64,000 nt of DNA from Polytrichum commune (lineage: Eukaryota > Streptophyta > Polytrichopsida > Polytrichales > Polytrichaceae). The translations under genes were made by a program, and so were the position numbers. The notes beneath the pieces are model-generated. The model had not been told where the DNA came from and searched no databases. It worked only from the letters and a program-made list of their open reading frames with translations. Shown here piece by piece: positions 24,666 to 43,904 of the stretch. The stretch spans positions 49,562,758-49,626,757 of the forward strand of contig OX485805.1 of NCBI GenBank assembly GCA_950295325.1, given 5' to 3'. Numbering within the stretch: the stretch's first letter is position 1; every line of letters starts with the position of its first letter.

Positions 24666-25329
24666 TAAGCTTATATTACATGATGAATATTTAGATAGCC
24701 GTTCATTTTCTAAGATATAAAAATTGATTGATGGAACCAATAATGCACTTGACCTTTGAAGTGCCTTGAAAGCAAAGACACGTGTCACATTAAAAAGTTG
24801 CTAAAATCAACTATAACATTTGACTTTCGTGTACAAATCTTGCCAATGTGTGCGCACAAAACTTGGTGAAACTACATCCACTATATCAAGGCAACTGCCT
24901 CTCCACCTTCACATGGAACTTTCTATACAAAGCTTTCAAGGTAGATTAGGTTTGGCATGGACCATGCAAGTACACATAAGAGGAAAACATGCCCTCAACG
25001 TGAAAGTTCCCCATTGAATATACAAGTAGGAAAGTTGGGTCCTTATGACACCCTTTTCAACACTAATAGGACAAAAATGGCCAAACATGACATATGTGGT
25101 TCATTGAGGCCATCTATGTTAGTCATCGGTCATCTTGGACTTGTCTTTGTTACAGACACGGTCTCTCTCAAAATATTATTTAAAAACACTAATAAATTCT
25201 TCAATTTGATAGGTTGATTATTTGGTTTGTGGTAATTTTTATAAATCCAGTTTTTGAATTGATGGCATGACATGTTAGGTAGGCACTTGTATCTTGGTTA
25301 CATATCCACCTTCAAGGCTAGGTTAAGTG

Positions 25330-25420
25330 CGGTGGCCAAGGGATTCGAACCTTAAACTTGAAAAAGGCTCCCACTTGGATGCCCTGCTGTTTTCATGTCG
25401 AAAGTGTCCGGCCTTCCTTC
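25330..25420 (-). repeat. tRNA-like SINE fragment
   Basis: The reverse complement contains a good B-box, AGGTTCGAATCCC, with only a weak A-box upstream. No cloverleaf is evident. Confidence 0.3.
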
Positions 25421-25917
25421 TACACCGTTTATGGTAGTTAATTAGTGTCACTTATTATATAGAATTACATAATGCTATAACGATTTATTGAGAATGTAAT
25501 GCTTTACCAAGAAAATCATTTATGTTCTATAACATATGAACAACCTATACAACCTTTGAAAGTAAACAACTGGAGTCTATAGTGAAAAGTTATTGCATTG
25601 CATAATTCCGGTCAGTAAGTGAGGCTAAATACCATGAACTGTGTAGTGATTTTACCCTTATCAAGCTCACACTCATGATTAAAAGCGAGGGCTAAAGTAT
25701 GTGTGAGCAGCTGTCAGTCAGAAGACCTCTCAAAAAAAGGTTATGAATTAAAATATCCATGCTGATGCATGACCAGGCCAATCCATTTGAATCAGTTCGA
25801 TCGGAAGCAAGAACTTTGCTGAATTACAAATTGCGAAGCTGAAACTCTGTATCGGCTCCGGTGCTGCTGCTTCCCAATTTCTGAACATCTGAAGTTGCCA
25901 AATCTTTTCAGCTTCTG

Positions 25918-26271
25918 GATCCCTCATACTGCGAGCTGGTAATTTCAACCTATGTGATCTGCATCTGCATCTGCATCTCGGGGTTGTCTGGGTTCGTTAG
26001 AGGGCTTGCAGTGAAGTGTATGATTGCAGCTGAAATGGAATGAAATTCTCACCAAATTAGATCACATGACCATCGCTAGCTTTGAAGTTTGACATTCCCC
26101 GGATCGATCATACTGCGAGCTGGTAATACCAAGCTTTATGATCTGCAGTTGGGGGTTGTCTGGATTTGTCAGAGGGCGTGTAGTGAAGTGCATGATTACA
26201 GCTGAAATATAATGAAATTTCTCACCAAAACAGCTCACATGATCATCGCCAGCTGTGAAGTTTGAGCTTCC
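25918..26271. repeat. Tandem duplication, ~180-bp unit
   Basis: Units 25918-26096 and 26100-26271 both run from ATACTGCGAGCTGGTAAT through TGATCTGCA, GGGGTTGTCTGG, AGTGAAGTG and CAGCTGAAAT to TGAAGTTTGA. The first unit also has a triple GCATCT microrepeat. Confidence 0.7.
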
Positions 26272-26917
26272 TGGGTGTCTATGGATGTGAGTGAGGGTAC
26301 AGTGAATCCATACCGTTACACTATCCCAGGAATTATAAAGGAAAATATTGATCATGTCATCCGAAGGGTTGCATGAGTTGCCAAATCCTTGGGTAGCGTG
26401 CTGGAAGGGGGACCCCATATCTCTCCGCCCTCAGTTTGTTGGGGGTAGGTTGCTTCGTTCCGTAGGGTTTGCAAAGACCGATTAGCCTAGGCCATCCATG
26501 CCATCATGTCTTGAGGTTCTTGCTTGCAAGAACTCTTAAGAGTTGACGGTTTTCTTATAAAGAACAAATAGCAGGTCAGCAACACGAAGGTAGTGCGATT
26601 AGAAGTGAGATTAAAAGGTTGCAAAAGGTGACAAACCAAAGAAACGACGGGAGGAGAGGATGATCCTCTCTTCGCAACAATTGTCCCAAATCCTTGGCCG
26701 TAACCCTTCCTGTAGATTTCGTACTTGAGTAAATTGCTCATTGGAGCTGAATCATGTGCTAAAAGGTGCGATACTTTGTCCAAATAATAAGGGAGGTCTG
26801 GTCAGCCCCACTAGGGTTTGCAAAGACTGAATGGCCACTAAGCAATATATGTGAACACTTAGTCAGTTTGTAATTACGTACTGCAGCTGAAACGTAGCAC
26901 AACCGCATCGGCGAAAG

Positions 26918-29381
26918 ATGGCGGCCGGTGGCAGGTTTAGCAGCGTTGTGGGATTTGGCTTGCTCGCTGCTATTCTGTGGTGCGCTTGTTTCTCGCGGGT
27001 GGTGGTGGTGGCGACGGCGCAGAATGCGACGGATGCGGACGGGCCGAAGCACTTCAACTACTACCAGCTGTGGGCTTCCGAGGACGGGGAGACGCACATC
27101 GCCAAATGCCGGATGCACGGCTTCAACTATACGCCCTACTCGGCCGCACCGCAGTGGGTGCGATCGAGCTTCGGGGGCGAGCCGTTGAAGCTCGTGTTCA
27201 CGGAGCTTCCCGTGGGCGAGGCGGGGCCGCTCCATAGCCCGCCGCAAGTGCAGTTCGTGGTCACTCTCTCCGGGTCCTGGTAAGCCTCAACCCTCGCCAT
27301 AAGGTAGATGGGTCCTTAAATGGTTACTTTTTTCCCAACTAGCCCACTTCTCCTAGGACATGAAACACGCGACGGATAAGGTAGAAATACCATAACCCGT
27401 GAAAATAAGGTGATTCGCATTGAAGATATGGTCTTACAATCATGAGATAAAATTTCCAAGATAGACAAGAAGGGTTCATGAACAATGCAAGTTGTTTCAT
27501 ATTTTTCTGCCCTGTACAAAAGAAATTCTACAATTTCTCAAAGTGGAAAGTTGTCAAACCCCCTATTCGTTCACTAGATTCTCCCTACACTGAAACACGG
27601 TAATCCGCATTTCCATACAGAATATTCCCTAAAGCGGTTAACTCATGGGTATATTAAACTTGACTCCCATTGGCTACACTAAGTGTAAGTTACACGCATT
27701 GAAGTTGCCGCCTCGCAATGATCGGTTTCATAAATGACACTTCACTATTACGACGGCGGTCTAGTGCACGGGTAGAGGGTGGTTAACTAGTTTGGGTATT
27801 TCTACCTTAGCAAATCCAAAGCGCTCATAGCTTTTGGAGCTCCTATGAATATCCTATACATTACCCAAAGGGAAGGTTTGGTTCGATTCGATGCTCATCG
27901 AGTGACTATGGAGGTCTCCTCAATTATGTTGACTATCGAGCTTAGGATGCTTATCGAATTTTAAACACGTAAATCAATCCATTTTAAACACATGTCGTTT
28001 AGGTGTTTGTTCTTGGAGCCACACCTAATCACATACCACTCAAATATTGGTGTTCAACTAAGAGAGGTAACCAAATTAGTCGCATCTACCTTAGTCTTCA
28101 TGATACAACATAGATGGGTCTTACATGATTCTTTTCTCATTCTATGAGAAGTGGGTGCGAAGAGAAAAGTATTCAAAGAAGACGTGTCTACTTTATCTTT
28201 AAACATGCTTTGAATTGAAATTGACACTAGGATTGGAGGGTAGCTAGAAAACAATTAATCAATCCATTGTTTCATGTTCCCCCTACGGATGCTCCTCTTC
28301 AGCCTAGAGACGTCCCTTCCACTCCCACAAGATTCCTCAAAGTTGACCAAAGAGAATGTCTAGCCATGTTTTTACGAACATGAGATTCGAGCTCTCGTAG
28401 TATAGTGGGAGAGAAGTGATAACCTCCCCTTTAGAGAAATTGTTTCTATATCACTTCTCATAACACTACTAAACCATATGAGCTCATTTATTTGTTCTTT
28501 ATACTCGAGGAACAAAAGTCCAAGAACTAGGGTATGGTATTCTAAAATTCGTGCTGAGCATAGTCAAGTGCCAAGCTCCTATCAATTATCACCCCATTCC
28601 GCGAAGGCCTTCAGGCATCCTCAATCTAATGCTTAATTTTAAAAAATTCACAATGTTCTTGGACACGGGTTTTGATGCTTGCACCAAAGAGCCCTTGATT
28701 CCTGGTCCACATAGCACTCCTATGAAGCTTTCCGGCGTTATGCTTCGTATGAGTTCATGATCTGTTATTTCACATAGAAGAGCAACATGCTTGGAAAATG
28801 GACATTCAATAGATTCACTGATACCATTAAATGCGTCTGACTTAGAATTTTGGGTTTCCATTTTAAAGTAACGATTTGAGAATCCATTGGGAGGAAATTT
28901 TTCTAAAAAGCAGTGGTCACCATCCAAACGCCCTAGGTGTATACTTTCCATTTCTTAAAACATCCTTGTTTTAACTAGAATCGAAACAATGTAATGCTTC
29001 GTATAAAGACGTTAATCTATGTGGGCACTACAGATAATTGTCACCCCGAGATCACCATAGTCTTGAATCTGAATTACATCAAATGGTCACATGAAAGTTT
29101 TGTTCCTGAAGTCCAAAGCAGTTGGAAGATCATGTAACAAGCCAGGAGTTGTGTGTGCTGATTCAAACTTTTGTTCTGTCAGGTATGTTAAGGTCACTGA
29201 TGGCACACGGATCGAATTCAAGAAGGGCGACGTCTTGTTTCAAGACAACACGAAAACCTCTCCGGCAAAAAAACAGCCAATGCACTATTCAGGCACTGTG
29301 GGCAACCATCCATGCCAGCAGATGGTGGTGCAAATCTCTCGCCCTCCGCAAGTCGACAATCCATGTCCATTCAACTCATAA
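26918..29381 (+). CDS. Secreted cupin-like protein (186 aa)
   Basis: Exons 26918-27279 and 29183-29381, split by a 1.9-kb GT-AG intron; the splice rebuilds a Trp codon (SGSW-YVKVTDG). Residues 1 to about 34 form a signal peptide with a long hydrophobic core (VVGFGLLAAILWCACF), so the product should enter the secretory pathway. The rest reads as one small beta-barrel domain: VQFVVTLSGSWYVKVTDG, then RIEFKKGDVLFQDNT, with the GD turn typical of cupins, ending in CQQMVVQI. A full HxH metal-binding set is not obvious, so enzymatic activity is uncertain. Exon 1 is far richer in GC than its surroundings. The intron is mostly a 790-bp TIR element. No neighbour suggests a pathway. Confidence 0.75.
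27302..28091. mobile_element. TIR element AGGTAGATG family, full-length copy in the cupin intron
   Basis: The ends AGGTAGATGGGTCCTTAAAT and, inverted, AGGTAGATGCGAC are flanked by TA (27300-27301, 28092-28093). It shares the block CCCACTTCTCCTAGGA-ATGAAACAC with the shorter element at 53383-53808. Its right portion (27963-28091) is copy 3 of the dispersed ~130-bp repeat, showing that repeat to be an end of this element. Confidence 0.7.
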
Positions 29382-29768
29382 GTTATGACACGCTTCTCGA
29401 GAAATTCACGGATCAGTTGTACATTTGTGAGCGAATTGGTGTAAAATCTTGATCAGAATCAATAAGAGTTTGACATGTTATGTAACACATTGTATTGCAT
29501 TGGAAATGTGAGCAAAACTGTTCATAACGATTCTCAAGCAGGTGTTTCCGTTCTCTTTCCCCAGAGTCCAGGTAGAATTGTCGCGGAACAAAACTGTTGT
29601 AAGGATAAGTCTGCGCATTTTAATTGTTTTTCAACCTAAATCCTGAGTTGCGAACGAGGGTGTAAGGTTTTACCCCACATTAGAAAGAGATGGGCTTATG
29701 TTATTTTACCAGGCAGATGAGGAATTGGTACAAATTAGAAGTATCCTTGAATTCAACCGAAGATTTCG

Positions 29769-30047
29769 TCGGGAGTTGGTTGTTTTGCATACCAAACTTT
29801 CCATGGTCAGTAAGTTTTTGGTGCATGATTGGAGTTGGTGTAGGGGGTTTCGAACAAAGAATAGTCTAAATTGCTTCATTGGGGGTCCATCTCATTTTAG
29901 CACCTCTTGGCATGCCAAATGGAGTTTGGCTCCCAATGAACCAACTTAAAATGTTCTTTGTTGAAACCTCCTCACCGACTCCAAGCATGCACCAAAAACT
30001 TACCAAACATGGAAAATGTTGCATCCAAAACAACCAACTTCCACCAA
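29769..30047. repeat. Foldback element: ~117-bp inverted arms
   Basis: The left arm 29769-29885 and right arm 29930-30047 are imperfect reverse complements (shared: GGTTGTTTTG, CCATG, GTAAGTTTTTGGTGCATG, TTGGAGT, AACAAAGAA, TTCATTGGG), with a 44-bp loop. A transcript would fold into a long hairpin. A third arm-like copy stands at 30655-30800. Confidence 0.75.
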
Positions 30048-30654
30048 AACTTTGGTTGTATTGAAGATCCAGGTTCCATTACGAAAACCTTTACAAATAA
30101 CTACTAATTGGCACTACAGGGGGTAATGGCAACACACTTTGAACACTATGTGAGTGATTGTAAGCTGATGTCTTTTGGTTGCGAAGTCAACATGTGTGTT
30201 GTAAATGGACATATTTTAAGAAAACCGAACTCTTTTCAAATCGTTGCAAAAACGTCGCAAATTTGTTAATGTTCTGCTGCTATGACAGAAGTATCAATTT
30301 GTTTATGTGCAATATTTTCTAGGCAATCATAAACTTGTGAGATTGGTAGGTTGTGAGCTTGAGGTCAAGAAAACTGTAGTTGACACATTTCAAACATCGT
30401 TGCCTTAGCCACAGCCCGTCATTGCTGCACGGTGCAGATTCTGTTCCTTCCCTTTGGATTTCTGACCCAAAAAAATAAATTATATATATATTTGTTTGTT
30501 TTCTGTTTCCTAAGTTCCAAATTGTGGTAGTGAGTTCCCACATTTTCTAGGTCATGGTGACACCATGAGTACTATATAAATGTCCATTAAAAGATCAGCA
30601 ACGCACTATTCAAAGTATACAATAGTGACTTAATCTTTAATTCAACTAGAGCAT

Positions 30655-30800
30655 CGGTTGGAAGTTGGTTGTTTTCCATACGAAATTTTCCATGTTTGGT
30701 AAGTTTTAGGTGCATCTTTGTAGTCAATGTGGAGGTTTGACCGAAGAATATGCTATGTTGGTTCATTGGGGACCAAACTTATATTGACACCTCTTGGCAA
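30655..30800 (+). repeat. Single-arm relative of the foldback element
   Basis: GAAGTTGGTTGTTTT, TTTTCCATGTTTGGTAAGTT, AGGTGCAT and TTGGTTCATTGGGG match the arms of 29769-30047. The loop-side text CACCTCTTGGCA is also shared. Confidence 0.65.
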
Positions 30801-30864
30801 GTTGGGTGGGGCCAAAAATATGTCATGTAAAGTGCTAGAATTAAGGGAATGTTAAACAACCCCC

Positions 30865-31025
30865 ACAAACTTTTTGTGGGAGGTAGGTTCAGGCAGGGGC
30901 AACCGCCCGTCCAGAAAATCCAGGTTTTTTTGGGCCCGACCGAAAACTGTTGCCCGCTTGCCCGACTTCAAAAAAATCATTGCCCTTGCATTCTTGAAGG
31001 CCACTTCTCCACAAATCCCATATTG
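30865..31025 (-). repeat. Inverted mate of the repeat at 7895
   Basis: The reverse complement reproduces GGGATTTGTGGA-AAGTGGCCTTCAAGAATG and the following GGGCAATG, CGAAGTCGGGC and GGTCG blocks of 7895-8065. Confidence 0.65.
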
Positions 31026-31859
31026 ATTTCTTGCTTCTCTTCATGTGTCTGACAAGAAATCAAAATTTTGACAGATCATGTGACCACGCAACGTGCCTTT
31101 GTGGTTGTTTTAACAAAGTACATGGTCAATTTATTAATTCTCTAGATTTATTGTAGTTTAGTAGACCCTTAGTGTCTTGCAAATGCCCGTTGTTTATTAT
31201 AAACTTATAGATATGAGTATGTTACAATCACAAAGTTACCAACCCTACCACAAGCACACTCTAGTAGCCACTCCATCTTCAAACCACTCCATCTTCAACA
31301 TGAATGGGCCGACGTTGATGAACCAAAGCAACCTGAGCCTCTCGTGGATTTGGCTCATCAACAACTCCTCTCTTGACTCCTCTCTCGACAAGAGCTTGAG
31401 CACAATCGAAGTCAGGTGGCAAATGGTGCATTGCACCCGGGTCTCAAGTCGTGCTCCAACCTCAATCAATTTAGAATCTTGCAACAAAACAACACGTGGG
31501 TGATCAATAGCACCATGCTCGCCCAAAATTCCCAATCAAAGGGAACAAAAATTGGGCCAAGGCCTAGTCCATAATCACAACATGCTTGAGTTAAAGATTT
31601 GACGATGGAATTGCACATGTGGGCATGATTGTGAGATGGATGCTCCAATTTGATTAGAATCATTAAACCAATGATTCCATGATTATTCATTGGTTAGAAG
31701 GTTTTGCAATTGTGCGCAAAAAGTTATGTATATTTATGCATCAACAAAATGCAATGAATATGGGAAGGCTATAGCACACATGGCCAACCTCCTATACAAT
31801 TCTCTTTACATGTCTATCAGAATGTGTATTAACAAAACATGTGGTACTCTACTCCACAT

Positions 31860-32560
31860 TCTTTTCAAAAAGGTAAACTTCATCTAGCTCCTCCTCCACT
31901 TTGTCAAAGAGGTACGCCTTATCTTTGAGAAGTCATCCACATTGTTGCTACATGTTGCATCTTCCAATTGTGCATCTTATGGCCAATTCTTGTAGATTGT
32001 TACAAGGGCGTCCAAGTTCAAGAACCTCAACATGTACATTTGCAAGCTAGTAAGCACAATTGCTATGGAGAATATGCGCTCATCCTCTATCCGGATTCAT
32101 GAATTCTCAAATTTTGTTTGGCTAAAAAGCCAATGTTATGAAAATTACTGCAATTTTTTTTTTCCACCAAAGGAGAGGACAATCACAATCATTTGGTCCC
32201 ATGAGAGCTCTTTGCCACATGCTCAACTTGTGGACACCTTATTGACCAACATTTCCATGTTGGTTTCTCTGCTAATAACAGGTCACATGTCAAATATAGA
32301 ATTTCTGCATCGCAAGACAAATGCAACAGGTGAGCTTGCAGCTGTGTGGGGACAAAATTGCACAACCCTCCTCAAAAGGGATGGGAGCACATGTACATCG
32401 TACTCCACAACCACTTGGCACATTGCATCCGTACCCACACAATCTCTAATGCATTGCAAACCCTTGTAGTGTGGATTCAACATCAAAGCCAACATGTTTT
32501 GTGTTTTGCTAGAGTCAAAACATGTTACAAATCACATAAAAGGCCTCAAAAGCTAAACGC
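31860..32560 (-). pseudogene. hAT-superfamily transposase relic, C-terminal part
   Basis: On the minus strand, QNMLALMLNPHYKGLQCI then VVVEYDVHVLPSLL (about 32515-32370) recalls the hAT catalytic region just before the last acidic residue. Further on, IEDERIFSIAIVLTSLQ and LNLDALVTIYKNWP (about 32085-31985) match the hAT C-terminal dimerisation motif, which normally reads ER-FS-A--LT, NLD and KNWP. Stops and frame changes interrupt it. Weakly open minus-strand frames at 31245-31535 and 33017-33323 may be further parts but were not recognised. Confidence 0.65.
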
Positions 32561-33571
32561 CCTCTTGGCCCATGCTCGCATTAAAAATCTCTAGCTCCGC
32601 ATCTATAAAGCCACAAGTAATTGAAGGCACTATTGCCACCTTCCTCATGTACTATGTAGCAAGCTTCTTTGCAATACAAGGAGAACCATAGACTGCATCC
32701 AAGTGCAATTAGTAGCTCCTAGATTGGTTTTACACACTTGTGAAAACTATTTTAAACAAATCTTAGACTATTACTTGTTCAATGTCACCCACTTGCATTG
32801 TCTTCTGAAATGTGTATTTGTTTTGTGAAATTGTTATTGTCAACACAAATTACTTGGCTTTGACCCAAGTGCACCCACATTAGCTAAACAGCATGCCCTT
32901 AACACGGTGTTGTGGTGCATGACCTACCCTCCACCTAACCCTAATGTTGGTCATTGCAAGCATTGTGAGCAAAACTACCAGGAAACTCCACCTAAAGCAT
33001 GATAAGTGCAATGGCCCTACAAGAAAGCTTGACAACAAAGAGGGCAAGAAGGGTCATGGAAAACCATAGCATTGACAACAAACACCAAAAAAACACCAAT
33101 GTTGCAAACAACAAATGCATTGTGATTGTCGAAGAACCTAACAAAACCTAACAAACAACTTGCAACCATGGCACCTCTTTGCCTCCCACAGCAGGTAGCA
33201 GAATTCTCCCAAATTCCCTCCCTCCCATGCAAAGAAGAGACCAAACCCTAGGTGCACTCCCCCGAAATCGGCTGCACTATTGGAGCACCAAGTTTGCAAG
33301 TTGAGGTGAATGTTTAGCAACACAATTAGTTACTCAGCCCTTGATCTGTGCATGCTACTTTACCAGCAGTGTCAAGAGTTACTACTTCCAAATCAAAGGG
33401 AAAGTACAGTATACTTGCTGCAAGAACCATCTTCAGATCATTCAATTTGCTTGATGCAACGCTTTTGTGGGTTAAAGGTGCATGCCCATATACACAGGGA
33501 AAGATTACTTCTTTAGCTCTTGTAAATATGCTCAATGTATATCACTAACCAAAAAACACATGAAAACTAGG

Positions 33572-33725
33572 TGTGGTGTCCCAGCTCATGCCCCGATCAC
33601 ACCAAACTTTCCGTCCGGTTCTAGCTGTGAGATTGCTAGGGGTTATGTTCAAAAAATAGATGTTGGCCCACCACTCTTTTCACACTATTACAGCCAGAGA
33701 TGTTGACAGATGGTGCCAGAAGTGG
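33572..33725 (+). mobile_element. LTR end plus primer-binding-site-like sequence
   Basis: A segment of about 137 bp bounded by TG (33572) and CA (33708) is followed after two bases by TGGTGCCAGAAGTGG (33711-33725). That is the arrangement of a retrotransposon LTR and a tRNA primer binding site. A colinear copy lies in inverse orientation at about 55490-55630. No gag/pol or second LTR is seen nearby, so it is a remnant or a miniature (TRIM-like) element. Confidence 0.55.
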
Positions 33726-34467
33726 CGGGTGTGACCAGCCCCTCATAGCTTGATATAACATGCATTCAAGTTACATACAGTATACTATTAGAAGCACTGA
33801 AAAGACAAGCACTGATAACTCTTGATTCCAATGACACCTAATTCTTGCAAGTGAGTACCAATATACAAGCCAATTCCCATCATATTTCTTCATCTTTTTG
33901 TGTAAGCTGCAGACGTTACTGTACTGATGAAATAACGATGCTCTCAGCAAGCATAGTAAGCATCAAACCTTTTCAAAACTAACTTTCATCCCAGTTAGCA
34001 GGCTCATGCCAACCTGGCCCGTGATTTCAACCCCAGCATGCACTAACTGGGATACTAATAAAAATATCGTCTCTACTTGGTCACCTAGGACCAGGGGTTG
34101 CATTGGAAGCTGTCTGGCTTGACTTAACTGAATTATGCACGTAAATTGCAAAGGTCATAAAAGAAGAGCACCTTGCACGAAGCACAACTCCACTATACCA
34201 CTTTGAAGCTTACACAAGTTGTTGCCTCAAGTTTTCCCCAAGTGGAATACTGCAAGCCTGCAAATTTCATGAAAGTATATTACAATGGTCATCGACCTTG
34301 GCACCATGTGGATGCACAAAAGGGATCTGATCAGAAAGACCCACATCCTTATGAAAATTACAGTGAAGCTAACGCAAGGTCCGTGACTCATTCCATGTTC
34401 TCAATCGGACACTGATTTTGCCAGCCTCAGGAACACTTTTTCTGGTGTGTGCTTGCAAACAATCTCT

Positions 34468-42568
<8,101 letters not shown>

Positions 42569-42918
42569 TTTTCCTCACTCCTTTGCTCCTGCCGAAGATT
42601 CCTTCAAACCACACTTCCACAGATACAATGCGCTACTCGAAGATCCCTCTCCGACAAATTCTAAGGCTCCGAAGACCCCACAGCATTATTATCTGCTTTG
42701 TTCTTGTTTCCCCCCGTGTTCAGAGCTGTCACGTGGAAAATCGCAAATGCAACGCGAACCCAGGAGTCTGAGGAAGTTGCAAACATCCTCCGAGCTCCGC
42801 AGGTTGGTATGTGCGAGATTGAGTGTTGGGTAGGTCGTCGTTGTTGTTGTTGGGGTGTGGCTATGGCGGGCGGGGGGAGGAGTGGCCATGGCCGGCACAT
42901 GCGTGGGGGTGGTTCCCC

Positions 42919-42943
42919 TTGGCGGGAAGGCAGTTGGCGCCAA
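42919..42943. promoter_or_regulatory. Two E2F-like sites upstream of MCM3
   Basis: TTGGCGGGAA (42919-42928) and the palindrome TTGGCGCCAA (42934-42943) lie about 350-375 bp upstream of the MCM3 start codon. Both fit the E2F/DP consensus, and MCM genes are classic E2F targets at G1/S. Function here is inferred. Confidence 0.6.
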
Positions 42944-42999
42944 AAAATGTACATTCATCCATTGTGAACGTTTCTCATACATTTTGTATTTTCATCCAG

Positions 43000-43869
43000 T
43001 GGTGTTTGCTCTTTGGACTCTTGCTCCTCCTTTTCCATGTCCATAACATTATTGTGAGTTCATTCATGTGGACTTGCATTAGTTGTGGCATCCATGATTA
43101 TACTCTTGAGGTTCACATGAACAAATGCACACTGCTTCATAATGTTGTGTTTGTCGTCCTTTGACCTTCTTTTAATAAATTCAACATCCAAACTTAATTT
43201 ATAAGCAATCGCATATCCAAGAGCAGCATGGTTTTCAAAACTCGTCGTGTTTTTCATCCATGTGGATGTGATATCATTCATAATTTATGAGTTTGTTTAT
43301 GAGACAAACGGTTATAATTGATGACCAGCTCAAGTAGGTGGATGACTCGTCATTGTCATGGCTCATCTTTCACTCTCGTCTTGTTGGTTATCTAGCCCAT
43401 TATATCACATATGTCTTGACTAACATGAGCATCTCAGCAAATCACGTGAAAACACACTACTTATAACTATCCAATATGGACATTTTTTCCCAAATGACAA
43501 AGATTTTAAAGGGTATATGGGGATGCCAATGAAACCATTTTTGCTTCAATTCACTTGTGCAAATAGATAGCAAGTGTAACTACTTCTAACAAATTAACAT
43601 GTCATAAATATCATGAAATGTTTTTCTTAGTGAAATGAATACGAGTTTTTCTTAATCATCAATTGTGAAGGTGGATGCAACATCAAATTCTTGGGAAGAC
43701 TCACTTTGAGGGTCCATGTATAATGCATTAGGAAGGTTTTGCAACTTAAATGATAATTCAAACATCGCTTCTCGTTATTGTGAACATGTTGAAATCTTAT
43801 TTTGCACTCCACTCTCAAGCCTATTAAAAAACCTCTCCCTACCTTACATTTCTATTTTGTGTCAGATTT

Positions 43870-43904
<35 letters not shown>

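Larger units (their letters stand above)
29382..31239. other. Gene-free stretch with a large hairpin and repeats
   Basis: No gene is recognised. It contains the inverted repeat 29769-30047, its partial relative at 30655-30800 and the inverted mate (30865-31025) of the repeat at 7895. Confidence 0.4.

Noticed and set aside
25330-25420. Possible tRNA gene because of AGGTTCGAATCCC
   Set aside because: No matching acceptor, D or anticodon arms could be drawn, so it is only listed as a SINE-like fragment.
26759-27247. Minus-strand frame of 162 codons over cupin exon 1
   Set aside because: Shadow of a GC-rich exon; the plus strand has the signal peptide and spliced cupin domain.
32032-32469. Plus-strand frame of 145 codons
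   Set aside because: It lies opposite the hAT transposase relic, which explains the conserved text on the other strand.
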